The notes under the pieces: model-generated
The model's database searches: none
Seen by the model: the letters and a program-made list of their open reading frames with translations, nothing else
What the model was told of the DNA's origin: nothing
Program-made: the position numbers and the translations under genes
Shown here: in pieces, positions 33,165 to 46,220 of the stretch
Numbering within the stretch: position 1 is the first letter of the stretch
Layout of the letters: each line of letters starts with the position of its first letter
DNA from: Elmis aenea
Lineage: Eukaryota > Arthropoda > Insecta > Coleoptera > Elmidae
DNA: 64,000 nucleotides
Direction: 5' to 3'
Assembly (NCBI GenBank): GCA_947652605.1
Contig: OX393576.1
Location: 53,296,966-53,360,965 of the forward strand

Positions 33165-33207
33165 TGTACAACTCGTGCTGAAAGAATATTTCAGCACTAG
33201 TTGTACA
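33165..33207. repeat. 43-bp hairpin
   Basis: TGTACAACTCGTGCTGAAA pairs with TTTCAGCACTAGTTGTACA around GAATA, with one mismatch in the stem. It directly follows the possible MITE at 32887-33157 and may be part of the same mobile structure. Confidence 0.7.
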
Positions 33208-34463
<1,256 letters not shown>

Positions 34464-34465
34464 TA

Positions 34466-35030
34466 CAGGGTGCCCACTTTTCTAACCTGTTGTATAGGTA
34501 ACTCCGTTAATATTAGAGATACAGAAACGTTTATATTAGCAAATTTGTGCAGAATTTAAAGGGAAATCTGATGCCATTTTCAAATTTGACCTACGTCATC
34601 AACTTTTTGAAATATTTTGAAAAAACTGAAAAAGGTCGAGTTTTTCAAACTTGAATAATTCCGTAACCATGTGAGTTAGAACAAAAATAAAAATGGGCTT
34701 TTATAGACATTTTTACGTAGATTTTAAATATGTTTACGAAATTTTCATAGCACTCTCGATTTCCGAGTTATAGCACAAACTTGTATTCTTTTAAACGGAA
34801 GTCATAGTTGGCTGTGGTCTTATTAAAAAGGTTATTTTTTTCTCGTTTCAATGATATAAGGTTTGTTATGCTTTTCTCTTGTAGTTTTTCTTTAAATAAG
34901 CAAAAATCATTTTACATGTTCACTGCCTACTAATAGATGGGAGTTTTTCAGGCAAACCTGACAGGTATACCGCAACGTGTATGACCGCCTTTAAAGTAAA
35001 TGACGCTGCAATCAATGAATTCCAGTTACA
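34466..35030. mobile_element. Probable single arm of a CAGGGTG palindromic element
   Basis: A TA is followed by CAGGGTGCCCACTTTTCTAA, and then AACTCCGTTAATATTAGAGA. This matches the style of the other arms, in which an ACTCCGTTA-like phrase follows the tip by some 30-50 bp. No mirrored arm lies before the next element begins at 35033, so the right half seems lost. The exact right limit is unknown. Confidence 0.42.
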
Positions 35031-35032
35031 TA

Positions 35033-36136
35033 CAGGGTGTCCCCATTATACACGGCAAAAAAGTAGGTGCATATTCCTGAGTGAAAATGATGACCATTTG
35101 TCAAATATTTTGTTATCCGAAAATGCTTCCTTTCAAAGTTAGAGACCTCCAAAGTTGCAAGAAAAAAAAATCAAAAAATCGATTACGTCCTAGCCGTTTA
35201 AGCTAGAGCTATCAAACTTGGCCGAAATGTTTGGGTGTTTCCCATTGACTTTGTGGGATAATTAGAAAGAAAACACGTAATTGGAAGTATGATTTATAGT
35301 CAGGTCATCCGCTTACCATCTTCAGAATTTTTTTCTCTGAAATAAAATTGAAAATGTCATTCGTCCATAAGAAAGTACGACTTAAGAGGAAAAAATTCGT
35401 CCCTCTTTGTTTTTTGCTGTAAACGTAGCCGTTTTCGAGAAAATTAGCGCTAAAGATGCATCGACAAACTCTGTTTATACACCTCAAATATTTTTTTTAA
35501 CGAAACTTAGTTGGCTAATGTCATGCTTGACTTAAGGCTTGTTCATAATAAACTAAGTGAATGTCGGCTTTCGTTTAGAGTATACAAGTTTGTGTATGAC
35601 ATTTTTAGAAAAAGGTTAGGTTATGAACAAGCCTTAAGTCAAGCATGACATTAGCCAACTAAATTTAGTAAAAAAAATATTTGAGGTGTATAAACAGAGT
35701 TTGTCGATGCATCTTTAGCGCTAATTTTCTGGAAAACGGCTACGTTTACAGCAAAAAACAAAGAGGGACGAATTTTTTCCTCTTAAGTCGTACTTTCTTA
35801 TGGACGAATGACATTTTCAATTTTATTCCAGAGAAAAAAATTCTGAAGATGGTAAGCGGATGACCTGACTATAAATCATACTTCCAATTACGTGTTTTTT
35901 TTTCTAATTATCCCACAAAGTCAATGGGAAACACCCAAACATTTCGGCCAAGTTTGATAGCTCTAGCTTAAACGGCTAGGACGTAATCGATTTTTTGAAT
36001 TTTTTTTCTTGCAACTTTGGAGGTCTCTAACTTTGAAAGGAAGCATTTTCGGATAACAAAATATTTGACAAATGGTCATCACTTTCACTCAGGAATATGC
36101 ACATACTTTTTTGCCGTGTATAATGGGGACACCCTG
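35033..36136. mobile_element. 1.1-kb palindromic element with 518-bp arms
   Basis: The tips are CAGGGTGTCCCCATTATACA and its mirror TGTATAATGGGGACACCCTG, with TA on both sides. The left arm (35033-35550) and right arm (35619-36136) are nearly identical in inverted orientation over the full length, with only occasional single-base differences. Both arms contain the same 60-codon open frame in opposite directions (35305-35487 minus, 35681-35863 plus), differing by one residue. That is a by-product of the palindrome. Only 68 bp separate the arms. No transposase was recognised. Confidence 0.96.
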
Positions 36137-36138
36137 TA

Positions 36139-38301
36139 TATTTATAATAAATTGCTTACTTTGATGTCTAAACCAGATTACGTACAACAATATGATAAAC
36201 AAAAAAAAAAGCTCTTGGATTTTACAGAAACATATTGCGTCAATGATGACCCATTACACACGTCATACTTCAACAAAGCCTTGTTTAAAAAACTCCATGT
36301 CTTGTAGAGCTGGGTAAATAAAAGTACGGTTTTAAACAGGTTTTTGTGGCACATCCTGCAAAAACAATTATTCAGTAGTTGTAAAAGTAGGACATTTTGA
36401 AATAGGTTTAAAAAGTGCATGAAAACTGTTTTAAACATAGTATTCTACAAAAACCATTTTTTTAGCACGTTTTGATTTATTGATAACGAATAAATTTTTT
36501 CTTGGACTCCAAATATTACCTTGAACTGCTGTCAAAAATCTTTAATGGATTCTTACGAAAACGTTTAAGAATTGTATCACGCCCTTACCAATTCACATTT
36601 GCCTATTAATCTAAATTTCAAGCGAATCAAACCAAATGTAGTATGAATACAAAATAACTGCACAAAGTTTCGGTTCTGTTTTTGATTTACTTACAAAAAT
36701 ACCGTTTTAAGTATTATAAAAATCGGATAACTAGTCCTGTATAAATGTAGGTTAGGAAAGTGTATGCAAATATCAAAAGTTTGTGGTTTTATCTGTGCCG
36801 GTTTGATCCGAGATAGTGCATGAAGTTACTGTCTGTGGTTTCATTTTTATCTCTGCCAGCTCGTCTCATATTTGAGATATTAACTTAACATTAGAAATAC
36901 TACATTTTCAATATAGTATCACTATTTTAATTAAAGAAGTATAACGAATTTCATCTCGTTGAAACATCTATAAGTATTTTATTTTTATTATTATTTACTA
37001 TATTTATTAGTAAAATGTGGCTTGACTTTTCTCTTCTAATAACACGAATATTTTTTTAATGTGATCGAATAGTCGATTCATATTTATTCCGAATAACGCT
37101 GTGATGTTGCTTGGAAACACAAAGAAAAATAGTGGGAGGGTTGCCTTCGTCCCCTTAAAGTAACTTGATCAAGTTTATCGATAATATACACTGAGTTGGA
37201 TAATTTTAAAGGTGATAAGTCAAATCCTATTAGACTATTTGATCATCAAAATAATGTACGGAGAGAGCGAGAAAATTTACGTGAAATAATAATACGCTTG
37301 GAATTTTTACTGCGTAAAAATAAAAATATACACAGTGATAATCAAGTAACGCGGTAACTTTGTTAATAAGTGAGTTAGAAAGTCGGTTTAATCAGCAAAA
37401 TTGGTCTGAATAGCAAAACAAATAAAATGACATTAAGAAAATAAAACAATGTTTTCAACTTATTAAGACAAGTTATAAGTATCTAAAAATTACATGCTTA
37501 AAACTTTTACCTATCTTGCTTTTGTTTATATTTGAGTTTTTTGCGGTTGGCAACATCGGGTAAATGTTTCTTTTGTAATTCTGCATTACTTTGCTAATTT
37601 ATACGACTCGCTAACTATTTTAATTAGGAAATTACTTACGTAACGCGATAGATTGTTGTCAACTAGTCTAAATCAATTTCTTGATTTTTTTTATAGCCAA
37701 TACCAAGTAAATAAATATTGCAGTGTTAAACAAATACCGACAAAATATGTACCATAAACTTACACAAAAATGTTAGAAATATTCACGATTACCATGAAAA
37801 TATTTTGTTTGAATTCCCAACTTCTAGAAAAAAAAATATAAAACTGGTGCAGCATAAATATTAACCAACGATAAAACTAAACAACAAAAAATTAGACTTT
37901 ACAATTACTTCTTTTTATGGTATCAAAATAGTTATATGTAATTTATATTTTCCGCTTTTTAACACCGCTGGTTATAACTTTATCCAGATTAAAGTCAAAA
38001 CAAAATTTTAGTTTAAGTAGTACTTCGACAATCAAACAAAAAATGACCATCAAAATATAATTTAACAATTAAAAGTTTATACACCTCTCGTTTTCAAATA
38101 TTTTTTAGACTTACATTTGTTCCTGGTGTATTTACGGACAAAAAATGCCCAAAATAGTTTTTTTTTTTTTTTAAATAATATTCAGCCATCCACACGGATT
38201 TTTTCTTTAAAAACGAAATAAACCACCATCTCCGCTTCCAGGCAAACAGTATTTATTTTTGTATTACATAACGCGATACAAAAAACATAACGTTTTACTT
38301 G
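36139..38301. other. A+T-rich stretch, nothing recognised
   Basis: Small partial inverted repeats (GTTTTTGTGG and relatives, 36330-36460) occur, but no element boundary or gene could be supported. Confidence 0.45.
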
Positions 38302-38303
38302 TA

Positions 38304-38658
38304 CACAGGGTGTTTCACTTTTCCATGGGACACTACTGATATCTCCGTAAATAATGAAAATACAAGGTTGGTTACATAGGACAAAAGTTTGCTATTTAGG
38401 AGTGTATTTTAAACAAGATCTTGTTTTGTATAAAAATTCCATGGCTTGCGTGATATAACGAAAAAACCGAAATCGATCAAAATTTTTGAACTTAAATATG
38501 TCGGCTAGTGTTGAGAATACACAAAAACACCAAAGGAAAAATGTGTTACAGATTTTGTTTAAAATACACTCCTAAATAGCTTACTTTTCTCCCATTTAAC
38601 CAACCTTGTATTATAATTATTTACGGAGATAGCAAGTGGAAAAGTGAAACACCCTGTT
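38304..38658. mobile_element. 355-bp palindromic TA-inserted element
   Basis: CACAGGGTGTTTCACTTTTC is mirrored by GAAAAGTGAAACACCCTGTT, flanked by TA. The arms of about 120 bp share ATCTCCGTAAATAAT, ACAAGGTTGGTTA and CTATTTAGGAGTGTATTTTA with their complements. It is a short, non-coding member of the CAGGGTG group. Confidence 0.88.
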
Positions 38659-39253
38659 TATGCCGAGTAAATTTTAAAAATTGTTGTAAAATTTGTTGAC
38701 AAATTAATTTAAAAAAAAAGAGCTCACTGGCAAAACTTTTACAATGTTTCGAAGATTTATAACGAGATGAAAAATTTCATTGACCTTCGTTAATTTTTAA
38801 CAACAAAACACTCCGATTAGACAAAATTAATAACAATTAAACAACAACGTACACAAGAAATATTTAATGAAAAGAGATAAGAAAAATAAACACTGCTATA
38901 CTATACGTATAAGTACCAAACCCTATTTATATTCTCTAATCTGTTTACGCCTGATAAAAAAAATTACACGAATTGGTGTAATGGAAAATTTTTGCCGAGT
39001 TTTATCTCGGCGAAGTGCACAATTATATTTTTGTTAAGTGTGCTTTAGACAGGCTATGTGTTGTATTTGTGTGTGTGTATATGCTTATATGTTTCTTAGT
39101 TAGAGCATTATGTGCACGCCTGCTGTATAAAATAATCATTAGAACCAAATTTGAATTATAGTTTAAACAAGTACACGCAGTCGACTTCTGTAATTAATAG
39201 CTGCAACACTGATGTGAGACAGCTCGATCCAATTATACTTTAGGTGTGTCACG

Positions 39254-39337
39254 ATGTCGTACGCAGCAGATTTTGACAATGAATTTCTTGTGGCCCACAA
39301 GAAGACGGCATTCGGCATGATTAATCCCATCTGCTGA
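39254..39337 (+). CDS. Possible 27-residue small open frame
   Basis: From an ATG at about 39254 the frame reads MSYAADFDNEFLVAHKKTAF followed by GMINPIC and a TGA. The codon choice (GCA, GAT, GTG, AAG, ATC) looks more like coding DNA than the surrounding region. The frame stays open back to about 39212. I do not recognise the peptide. It could be a first exon, a small peptide, or chance. The opposite strand is also open here, which weakens the case. No splice sites were established. Confidence 0.15.
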   Translation: MSYAADFDNEFLVAHKKTAFGMINPIC

Positions 39338-39641
39338 AATATTTATGTGCAACTGTACAACAAATGCAGATGATTTGAACAAATTTGTTTCGCGCGGCTG
39401 CCCCTGAACCTAGTTTTAGTGAACGAGTAAGAATGCAATTCTCGTTTCGGTACCTGGCCAGCGGCCTCCACGAAATCTCACCTCTTTGGGGCCTCTCGGT
39501 CGCTCGGTCACTTTCATTCAAGGTCGGCAATGTTTGGTTTATTTTTACTCTTTGTTAGTGGGGGACTAGACTGTTCCGACCTAGGACAACAAAATTCGCG
39601 AACCGCAAAAAGTTAATTGCAATTTGCGGTGCAACGCCGTG

Positions 39642-39657
39642 GGAGTCACGTGACTCC
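39642..39657. promoter_or_regulatory. Perfect palindromic E-box
   Basis: GGAGTCACGTGACTCC is a 16-bp perfect palindrome centred on CACGTG. GTCACGTGAC is the preferred site of MITF/TFE- and USF-type basic helix-loop-helix proteins in animals. It sits in a CpG-richer, transposon-free segment. Function here is an inference. Confidence 0.35.
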
Positions 39658-40255
39658 GTAATGGCAGGTTTTTACGAGTCGTCTATGCCCACCTTGTCTA
39701 CTGCACTCGCGACTAGGGTCAGGGACGACAAATTAATTTTGCACTTTTGTTCCTCATTAATTGTGTATATGCAAATACCTGAAACAACCTTGAACATCTC
39801 AAGCTAATTTTTAAAGGTTATTTAATTTTATTTCGGCAGACACTAAAAAAAATAACTAAAAGAGGGAGCATGCTCGTTAAGAAATTCGATATTTTATTAC
39901 ACTCCTAAATTATTTGGATTAAAATTAAATTTAATGCTAAAACTTTTGCAAAACGTTATATAATAATTTCATTCTTTTTTATTAAATTTTGGACTAAGTT
40001 TAGGTCCTTAAAGTTGGAGGTATATGAAAACACAAATCAAAAATTTTTTTACCCATGTATGTGAAAGTTGTCATTTTCTCACTGCCTACTCTACATGAAA
40101 GTTTTACTTTCGTCTCTAGTGGCGAAAATAATGTCAATGTCAATTTAAAATTGTAAAATTTACGAATTTTTTTAGCTTTAACTCGTAATAAACTAAAATT
40201 GCGTTAATATTCTAATCAAATAATTTAATTTTAATGTAGCATTTTATATAATATA

Positions 40256-41003
40256 CAGGCTGTCACACAAAAAACGCCGCAAGCTGTAACTCCCGTTATT
40301 AGTGGTCCGATTTTGGTGAACAAAAAACCAAATGAAATGTCTGTTCCAATACTATAAACTGAATTGCATTTCAATTTTTTTCAAGGTCAACTTAAATGTC
40401 AAACGATAGTAAATTTTTTTTTTCCAAATGGCACCAACTATTTTTTTTTTTACTAAATGTGGTAGACATTATTTTTCTGAATTCAATGATGTAGTCATAA
40501 GTTAATTTTAGTGCAAAACTAATAAGAAATAAAATATAAAAGTTTAACTAAAATAGGTTGTTTCACAAAATTTTCAAGCGTGCCGTGGAAAACAAAAAAA
40601 TCTTTATTAACAAATGTCATTTAAATACCGTCAGTGTGGTATTTAAATGACATTTGTTGATTAAGATTTTTTTGTTTTCCACGGCACGCTTGAAAATTTT
40701 GTGAAACAACCTATTTTAGTTAAACTTTTATATTTTATTTCTTATTAGTTTTGCACTAAAATTAACTTATTACATCATTGAATTCAGAAAAATAATGTCT
40801 ACCAGATTTAGTAAAAAAAAATAGTTGGTGCCATTTGGAAAAAAAATTTGCTATCGTTTGACATTTAAGTTGACCTTGAAAAAAATTGAAATGCAATTCA
40901 GTTTATAGTATTGGAACAGACATTTTATTTGGTTTTTTGTTCACCAAAATCGGACCACAAATAACGGAGTTACAGCTTGCGGCGTTTTTTGTGTGACAGC
41001 CTG
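40256..41003. mobile_element. 748-bp palindromic element with almost no loop
   Basis: CAGGCTGTCACACAAAAAAC is mirrored at the right by GTTTTTTGTGTGACAGCCTG, with TA on both sides. The arms continue to the very centre near 40634, where AATGTCATTTAAATACC and GGTATTTAAATGACATT are separated by only about 8 bases. Differences between arms are few. The tip CAGGCTG is a variant of CAGGGTG. It has no coding content. Confidence 0.95.
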
Positions 41004-41172
41004 TATATTTCGTTTGCAGGTTATAATTTTATTTATTTCAATGTCAGTGTGGTGGTGTCGCTATGGAATTAATTAAAACTTAATACATAATAATTATAAT
41101 ATGGTTCGTTTACATTAACGTTCGATCTATAATATAATTTTAATTTCGTAGAGAAAATAGCATTTACGACTC

Positions 41173-41272
41173 GAGATGAAATCAGTTTTTTTCGTTCGTG
41201 AGATTCTCTCACACGCCGCTTTGCGGCTCGTGAACAAATCTCACCTCACGAAAAAAACTGGACTTTCATCTC
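41173..41272. repeat. 100-bp hairpin within repeat family R
   Basis: GAGATGAAATCAGTTTTTTTCG pairs with the AAAAAAACTGGACTTTCATCTC side, with a GCCGCTTTGCGGC hairpin at the tip. The corresponding structure in copy 2 is at 55894-55994. Confidence 0.8.
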
Positions 41273-41838
41273 TTGTTGTAAAATATATTATTCTCTCGTC
41301 ATCATAATGTTTTGTTTATTTTTTGCTGTGCTTTATAATTTTTTTGCTGATGTTTCACGAAGTAGTTTTGAAAATATGTAGCTCCAATTTCACGGTGAGG
41401 TACAAGTAAATAAAAAATCAAAAACTCTACATCATCATGTTGTGCTCATTTTCTGATAATTTTTGCTGTACGCCGCAGTAAACATAAATAGATTTTCAAA
41501 ATGGATATTATTTGTAAAAAATTGTAGATTTCCACTGCATGGCCGATACCCCAGACACAATACTGAATCAATGCTTCTATTTTCAGCGTACCACGTTCGA
41601 TCAGTTAACAATTTAAATTTAGAAAACTAAGTAAACAAAATTTTCGCCAGAATGCACGAAATAGAATCGTTTACCCAAGAAAAAACTATACGACAATGAG
41701 TCAACTTTTCAACGAATTTGATCTATTTTTGACCAACTAAAAAATCTTTTTGTTTTGATTGGAACATTATTCGTAGTTAATAGGACATTGGGTAAAATCT
41801 TGTAGCAGCATCAATTAAACCGGACAGCAATTTATTTA

Positions 41839-42157
41839 CAGGGTGGACAAAAAATATTTACAACTTTTTACAAATTATGCTTTGAAATAGGTAATCATTT
41901 TTACCCAAATCTTAAACTTTTTAATTTTTCTAAAGTTATTTTTCAAACTTACAAAATCAACTCGGAAAACATTGATTTACTTAAAAATCAGTTAAAATTT
42001 TATTATTAAGGCAAAAGTCAAGGTTTTTGAAAATTCATTATTTAGTGTTCAACATTAATCTCGCAAATTTAGCAATGCAAAGTTTGTAAGTATTAAAAAT
42101 GAAAAATAATGGTAATGTTTTTTTTTCAACAAAAAAAAAATGCATTTAAATATCCTG
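41839..42157. mobile_element. Possible decayed CAGGGTG element
   Basis: TA is followed by CAGGGTGGACAAAAAATATT and the best candidate for a right tip is ATATCCTG followed by TA at 42151-42159. Internal pairing is weak, so this is either an old element or a single surviving tip. Confidence 0.33.
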
Positions 42158-42159
42158 TA

Positions 42160-44526
42160 TAATATCTAAAATATTTATTTTCGACGCAATTTCATTAATC
42201 TCTTTTATGAGCACTTTATATTTATTCATAAACATAAAGTATACAATTGTACATAATACTGTTAAATACATTTTTATCGTACCATAAACAACACCCGAGA
42301 TGCAAATCTAAAAAGAACATTCTAAAAAAACCAGTTGCATAAAAATTAATTAAACGCAAGACGGATTGTCATTATTTTAAATAACATATTTAACAGTAGT
42401 CTTTAAAAAAGCAAATCGAGGCACATAAAACATTATTACTTAGTAAAGTTATTAAATATTTCTCCCATTAGACTCAGACAAATATATTGTTAATTTATAC
42501 TCCTAGTAAAATTCAAATGTTGATTGTAGGAATAAAAAAAAATTTCAAATTGCAACTTTGTAATTTAAAAAATCCCCAAAACAAAATATCTATCGATTCA
42601 TATTTTAATTTTTAATATTGCTTTGGCATGAAAGCTTGTATTTTACAAACCAACCGTTACAACAAATTTGCTAAATATAATCTTCTGACAAGTTTCACAG
42701 TCCGACTTATCGACATATATTAATTGCAGTTCTGAGTTTGAGAATTAGAAATAGCTTGAAACTTCGTCCGTTTTCAAAACTGTGGTTACTTAAGTCCAAA
42801 CGCGTAAGATTTCGGTTAATTTTCGATTAAGTTTACACAACAGTGTTTGTCCGTATTTTGTAACAATTTAAAATAAAGTATAGCATTTGTTTAATTATTG
42901 CCAAGAATTTTTAGAAATTGCTTATATCTAATCGAGACGATAAATATTATTATAGATAAGACTAAGTATAAAACATATTTAAAAAAAAAACGTATAAACA
43001 ATTAACTAAACAAAGGCAAGCTGTCTGAATAATTTGTGTTAGATCTTGTAATTTGCACTACTATGTTCATATAAACAAATAATAAAACACCCCGATATCA
43101 TTCAACTGTTTCTGCCGACTTTGTGTTTTTAAGTTGAAAATAGAAACAACCGCACCAAATACAAGCAGTGATGATGCAATTAAATCGTTGTTCCGTAATT
43201 TTCCATATCGCGTGACCTAAAATAGAATCTTCGCTGATTAAATTAAGACGAAGTCCTTCACTTTTTATCTCAGTTCGATATACGTAACCTAAATTTTGAC
43301 GAGGCGTATGATATTTTATTAAGACAGATCTAATTACGAAATAATAATTGATCTTACCATATGACGACTTTCCAATAAATTGACAAAACAATACGAACCT
43401 GGAAACAAAAAAAAAAACAATGTTACAATTATTTCACATATTTTAAGCAGTTACTACACATAAACAACGACAAATTAACGTTTTCTAATAATTATACTTT
43501 TAAATTCGAGTAAGTGCGCTCTAAAACAACTTTAAATTGTTAACATACGCGTATTTGAAGCAATTATCATATTCAACTACTGAATTATGTACATTTTCTA
43601 GGTTTAAGTTAAATTATTCTGGGGTTTTAAACCATTTCTGCTGAGAAATATGACAGTTACCGCCACGTAACAGAAATAATAGCGGTGTTACCCAATTATC
43701 AATTAAAAATAATTGCCACCCACTAGTTAAACAAAAACGATCACAGTGGTTATTATTATTTAAAACTATTAAGTAATTACAACCAGATTTTACAAAAACT
43801 TTATCGGATATTTAAACAGATGGATAAGTAACATACTGCTTAAAATTACGAGGAAAAAAAAAACAATGCTTATACAAAACCGTTTACTTCATCGCTTTAT
43901 TATATCTAGGGAGAGAAAAAACTAATAAATTTTACAAAATTATTAGAACCGAATGTTCACTGCAAAATCTACTTTACACTCTTTTTCGTTTTTCGTTCAA
44001 GTCAATTTGGAAAGAAGCAGTGGGGAGACATGAATCACTACTCAATTATTTACTGAAACAAATGAAGAGGCAATGTTACGCTGCCCAAGTAAGATTTCAC
44101 TGCCAGTCCCACTTCTTTTGTTTTAACTTATTCGCGAGATCACGTCTGCAAGTTATTAAAATCGATTTGAATTTGAAATTATATTTAACAGTGTTTCTTC
44201 TGCATCTCGAAACATTATTATTTATTTCAAAAAGGTGTGACCTATTATGAAGCAAGTCAGTCCACTTAAGCTATGTTTTATTTAAAACTGACAATCCCCA
44301 CACATGCGAAAAATAAACTAACGTTATCAAAAAAAAAATTAAATTTAGCAACTGACAAAAAAAAAATTACAATGACCACTGCAGAAATTTAAAACTGTAA
44401 TTCGTCTTCTTAATAAAATGATAGGAAAGTAAATAACTTTAATTTTCATTAAGATTAAGCATCTCTCGACTGTCAAAAAAAAGCTACTGATAAGATTTTT
44501 TAGATTAGTTCTTTTAAAGTCACTTG
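42160..44526. other. A+T-rich stretch, nothing secure
   Basis: No transposon motif was found. The open frames at 43098-43391 (minus) and 44020-44250 (plus) have no known motif. A possible splice-bounded micro-exon at 43358-43398 is listed separately. Confidence 0.45.
43358..43398 (-). other. Candidate 41-bp micro-exon
   Basis: On the minus strand a long T-run and TTTCCAG (acceptor) immediately precede this segment, and its last bases ATG are followed by GTAAGAT (a good donor). The 41 bases are open in two frames. Such a pairing of a strong acceptor and a strong donor may occur by chance in A+T-rich DNA. No flanking exon was identified. Confidence 0.12.
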
Positions 44527-44871
44527 TAGGGATAAGTCGATAAGTCGTTGGTTAATGATTCGTTCAAATTAAAAGAATCACTTGTATGGTGCCTATAAAC
44601 CAACTGAATCACAACTGTTGAAAAGATTCGTTCGCTAACTATTCTTACCAGTTGCAATGTAATTCGCCTTGCTATTTGAATTATTTTACTTTTAAAATAT
44701 ATGACACATAAGGGCGTAATTTGCTAGGATATCGTGAATACTGAATCGAATCTTGAAATAAATTGGTATCATTTAAATAATGATTTCGAACGAATCACAG
44801 CAAACGGTTCATTTCACTAAACCGAATCAAAAAAATCGATTCAGCCAAAGGAATCGAACTTCTCATCTCTA
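44527..44871. mobile_element. Possible hAT-type MITE with GATTCG words
   Basis: The suggested tips are TAGGGATAAG at the left and CTCATCTCTA at the right (its partial mirror). The subterminal regions hold repeated GATTCGTTC/GAACGAATC words (GATTCGTTCAAA, AGATTCGTTCG, GAACGAATCAC, AATCGATTC), as in hAT MITEs. The tips mismatch and the flanking octamers differ, so the call is weak. Confidence 0.38.
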
Positions 44872-46220
44872 ATTGATGCTTATGAAGTGATCTGAACCAT
44901 AGTTAAAAAAAAAAACGAACATCTGCTACGTTTAAGATGAACACGGAATACGTAATCAGTGTTTAAGGGCACTTTTTGCGCGCATGTGAATGATCACATG
45001 CTGTTAAAACATGGGTTTATACCATACATATTATGATTCACTTACAATATACAATAATTTATAACATATTACTTAATTGACTTGCCGTGAATATAAATAC
45101 GCTTAGTCAGTTGCTGCAACTACAAGTTACATAATAAAATAACATCCAAATCAAGATGATATTATCAAAAAATTGTCTTTATTAAGTCAGCTCCCAGAAT
45201 TATGCGCTGTTCTCTATTAAAATGTAGACGATAGACAGTTTTTTTAGTCGGTGATTAAGGAGTATTTCTTCATAAATTAATTCCGAATGAGGCACACAGA
45301 AAAGCTAAAAGTCTTTATTTTCATATAACAGCAATAAAGGCACACTTCGTTAACCTTATTTACAATAAGGTAAATATGAAAATTTAAAAAAACAATTTAA
45401 ATCCAATCAAGTTTCTTTTCTAAGCAACACTTAAGTTTACAGACTGTCATCAGCAACATTTAATATTGTTGTTACTTTTTGTTTCTTGAATACGCAAATC
45501 AGTTGAAATGTATCTATAACTTGCTGCAGTATTTGTAAATCTTCGTTTTTTCATGTAACTGCACTTTTCAGAACATTGCTTCGAGGAATTGTCACTAAAA
45601 ATGGGTAAAAAATAGCAGACGGAATACACTATTATTATTTGTATAACTTTGTTATAATTTGTTTACAACATATTACATATAATTAGATACTGTTTCGCAA
45701 ACAGTTCATGGTTATTACAAACTTATCGGTCCAGCTATTGCGTTCATTCATAGAATTTTTATTAGAGGTAGTTTTTACATTACATTTGGCACTTATAAAA
45801 TTAGGAGCGAGCGTTTTTAGCAGAAAAGCCGAGTTTTCGTTTATGTCAACAAATCATCAATTTCAGCATTTAAATATTTGTTTATTTACCCATTTTATTA
45901 CCGCTAAAACAACATTACACGTTTATTATTATTACAATACAGTGCCTGCTGTTTTTGCAGGCTTCTGGTATTATTCTGACGATTCGTTTGCTTCCTACGT
46001 TCAATTTTTTTGAAGCATTTTACTTTGCAAAGTAATATACTACGTTATGTATGCAGGACAAATTTTAATGTATAATAAGCATTGTATTGTTCTGTATGGT
46101 TTCTTAAAAACATTGGAAACTGAAAGAAATATTTATGTGATCGATAAGCAACACAAACAATTCTGGTAAAATTGTGACATTGACCGTGAAGAGCTTTTAT
46201 TGCGCACTTGAGAAATAGCG
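44872..46220. other. A+T-rich stretch, nothing recognised
   Basis: The 101-codon open frame at 45708-46013 shows no recognisable protein motif. No repeat boundary was found. Confidence 0.45.

Larger units (their letters stand above)
38661..40046. other. Gene-free stretch with a CpG-richer core
   Basis: The segment 39200-39730 is less A+T rich than its surroundings and free of recognised transposons. It contains a short coding-like frame (39212-39338) and a palindromic E-box (39642-39657). A TG-rich microsatellite-like stretch lies near 39065-39085. Confidence 0.4.
40047..41288 (-). mobile_element. Repeat family R, copy 1, interrupted by a palindromic element
   Basis: Read on the minus strand this region matches 55879-56625 over both outer parts, including TTTTACAACAAGAGATGAAA, CATAGCGACACC, ATAACCTGCAAAC, GCTACATTAAAATTAAATTA and CGCCACTAGAGACGAAAGTA. 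The two copies are therefore members of one dispersed family of about 0.5 kb. In this copy a 748-bp palindrome sits at a TA in the middle (40256-41003). No coding sequence was recognised. Confidence 0.85.

Noticed and set aside
35305..35863. Twin 60-codon frames on opposite strands
   Set aside because: They are the same sequence in the two arms of the palindrome 35033-36136 and show no protein motif.
45708..46013. 101-codon open frame
   Set aside because: No motif; composition is like the flanking non-coding DNA.
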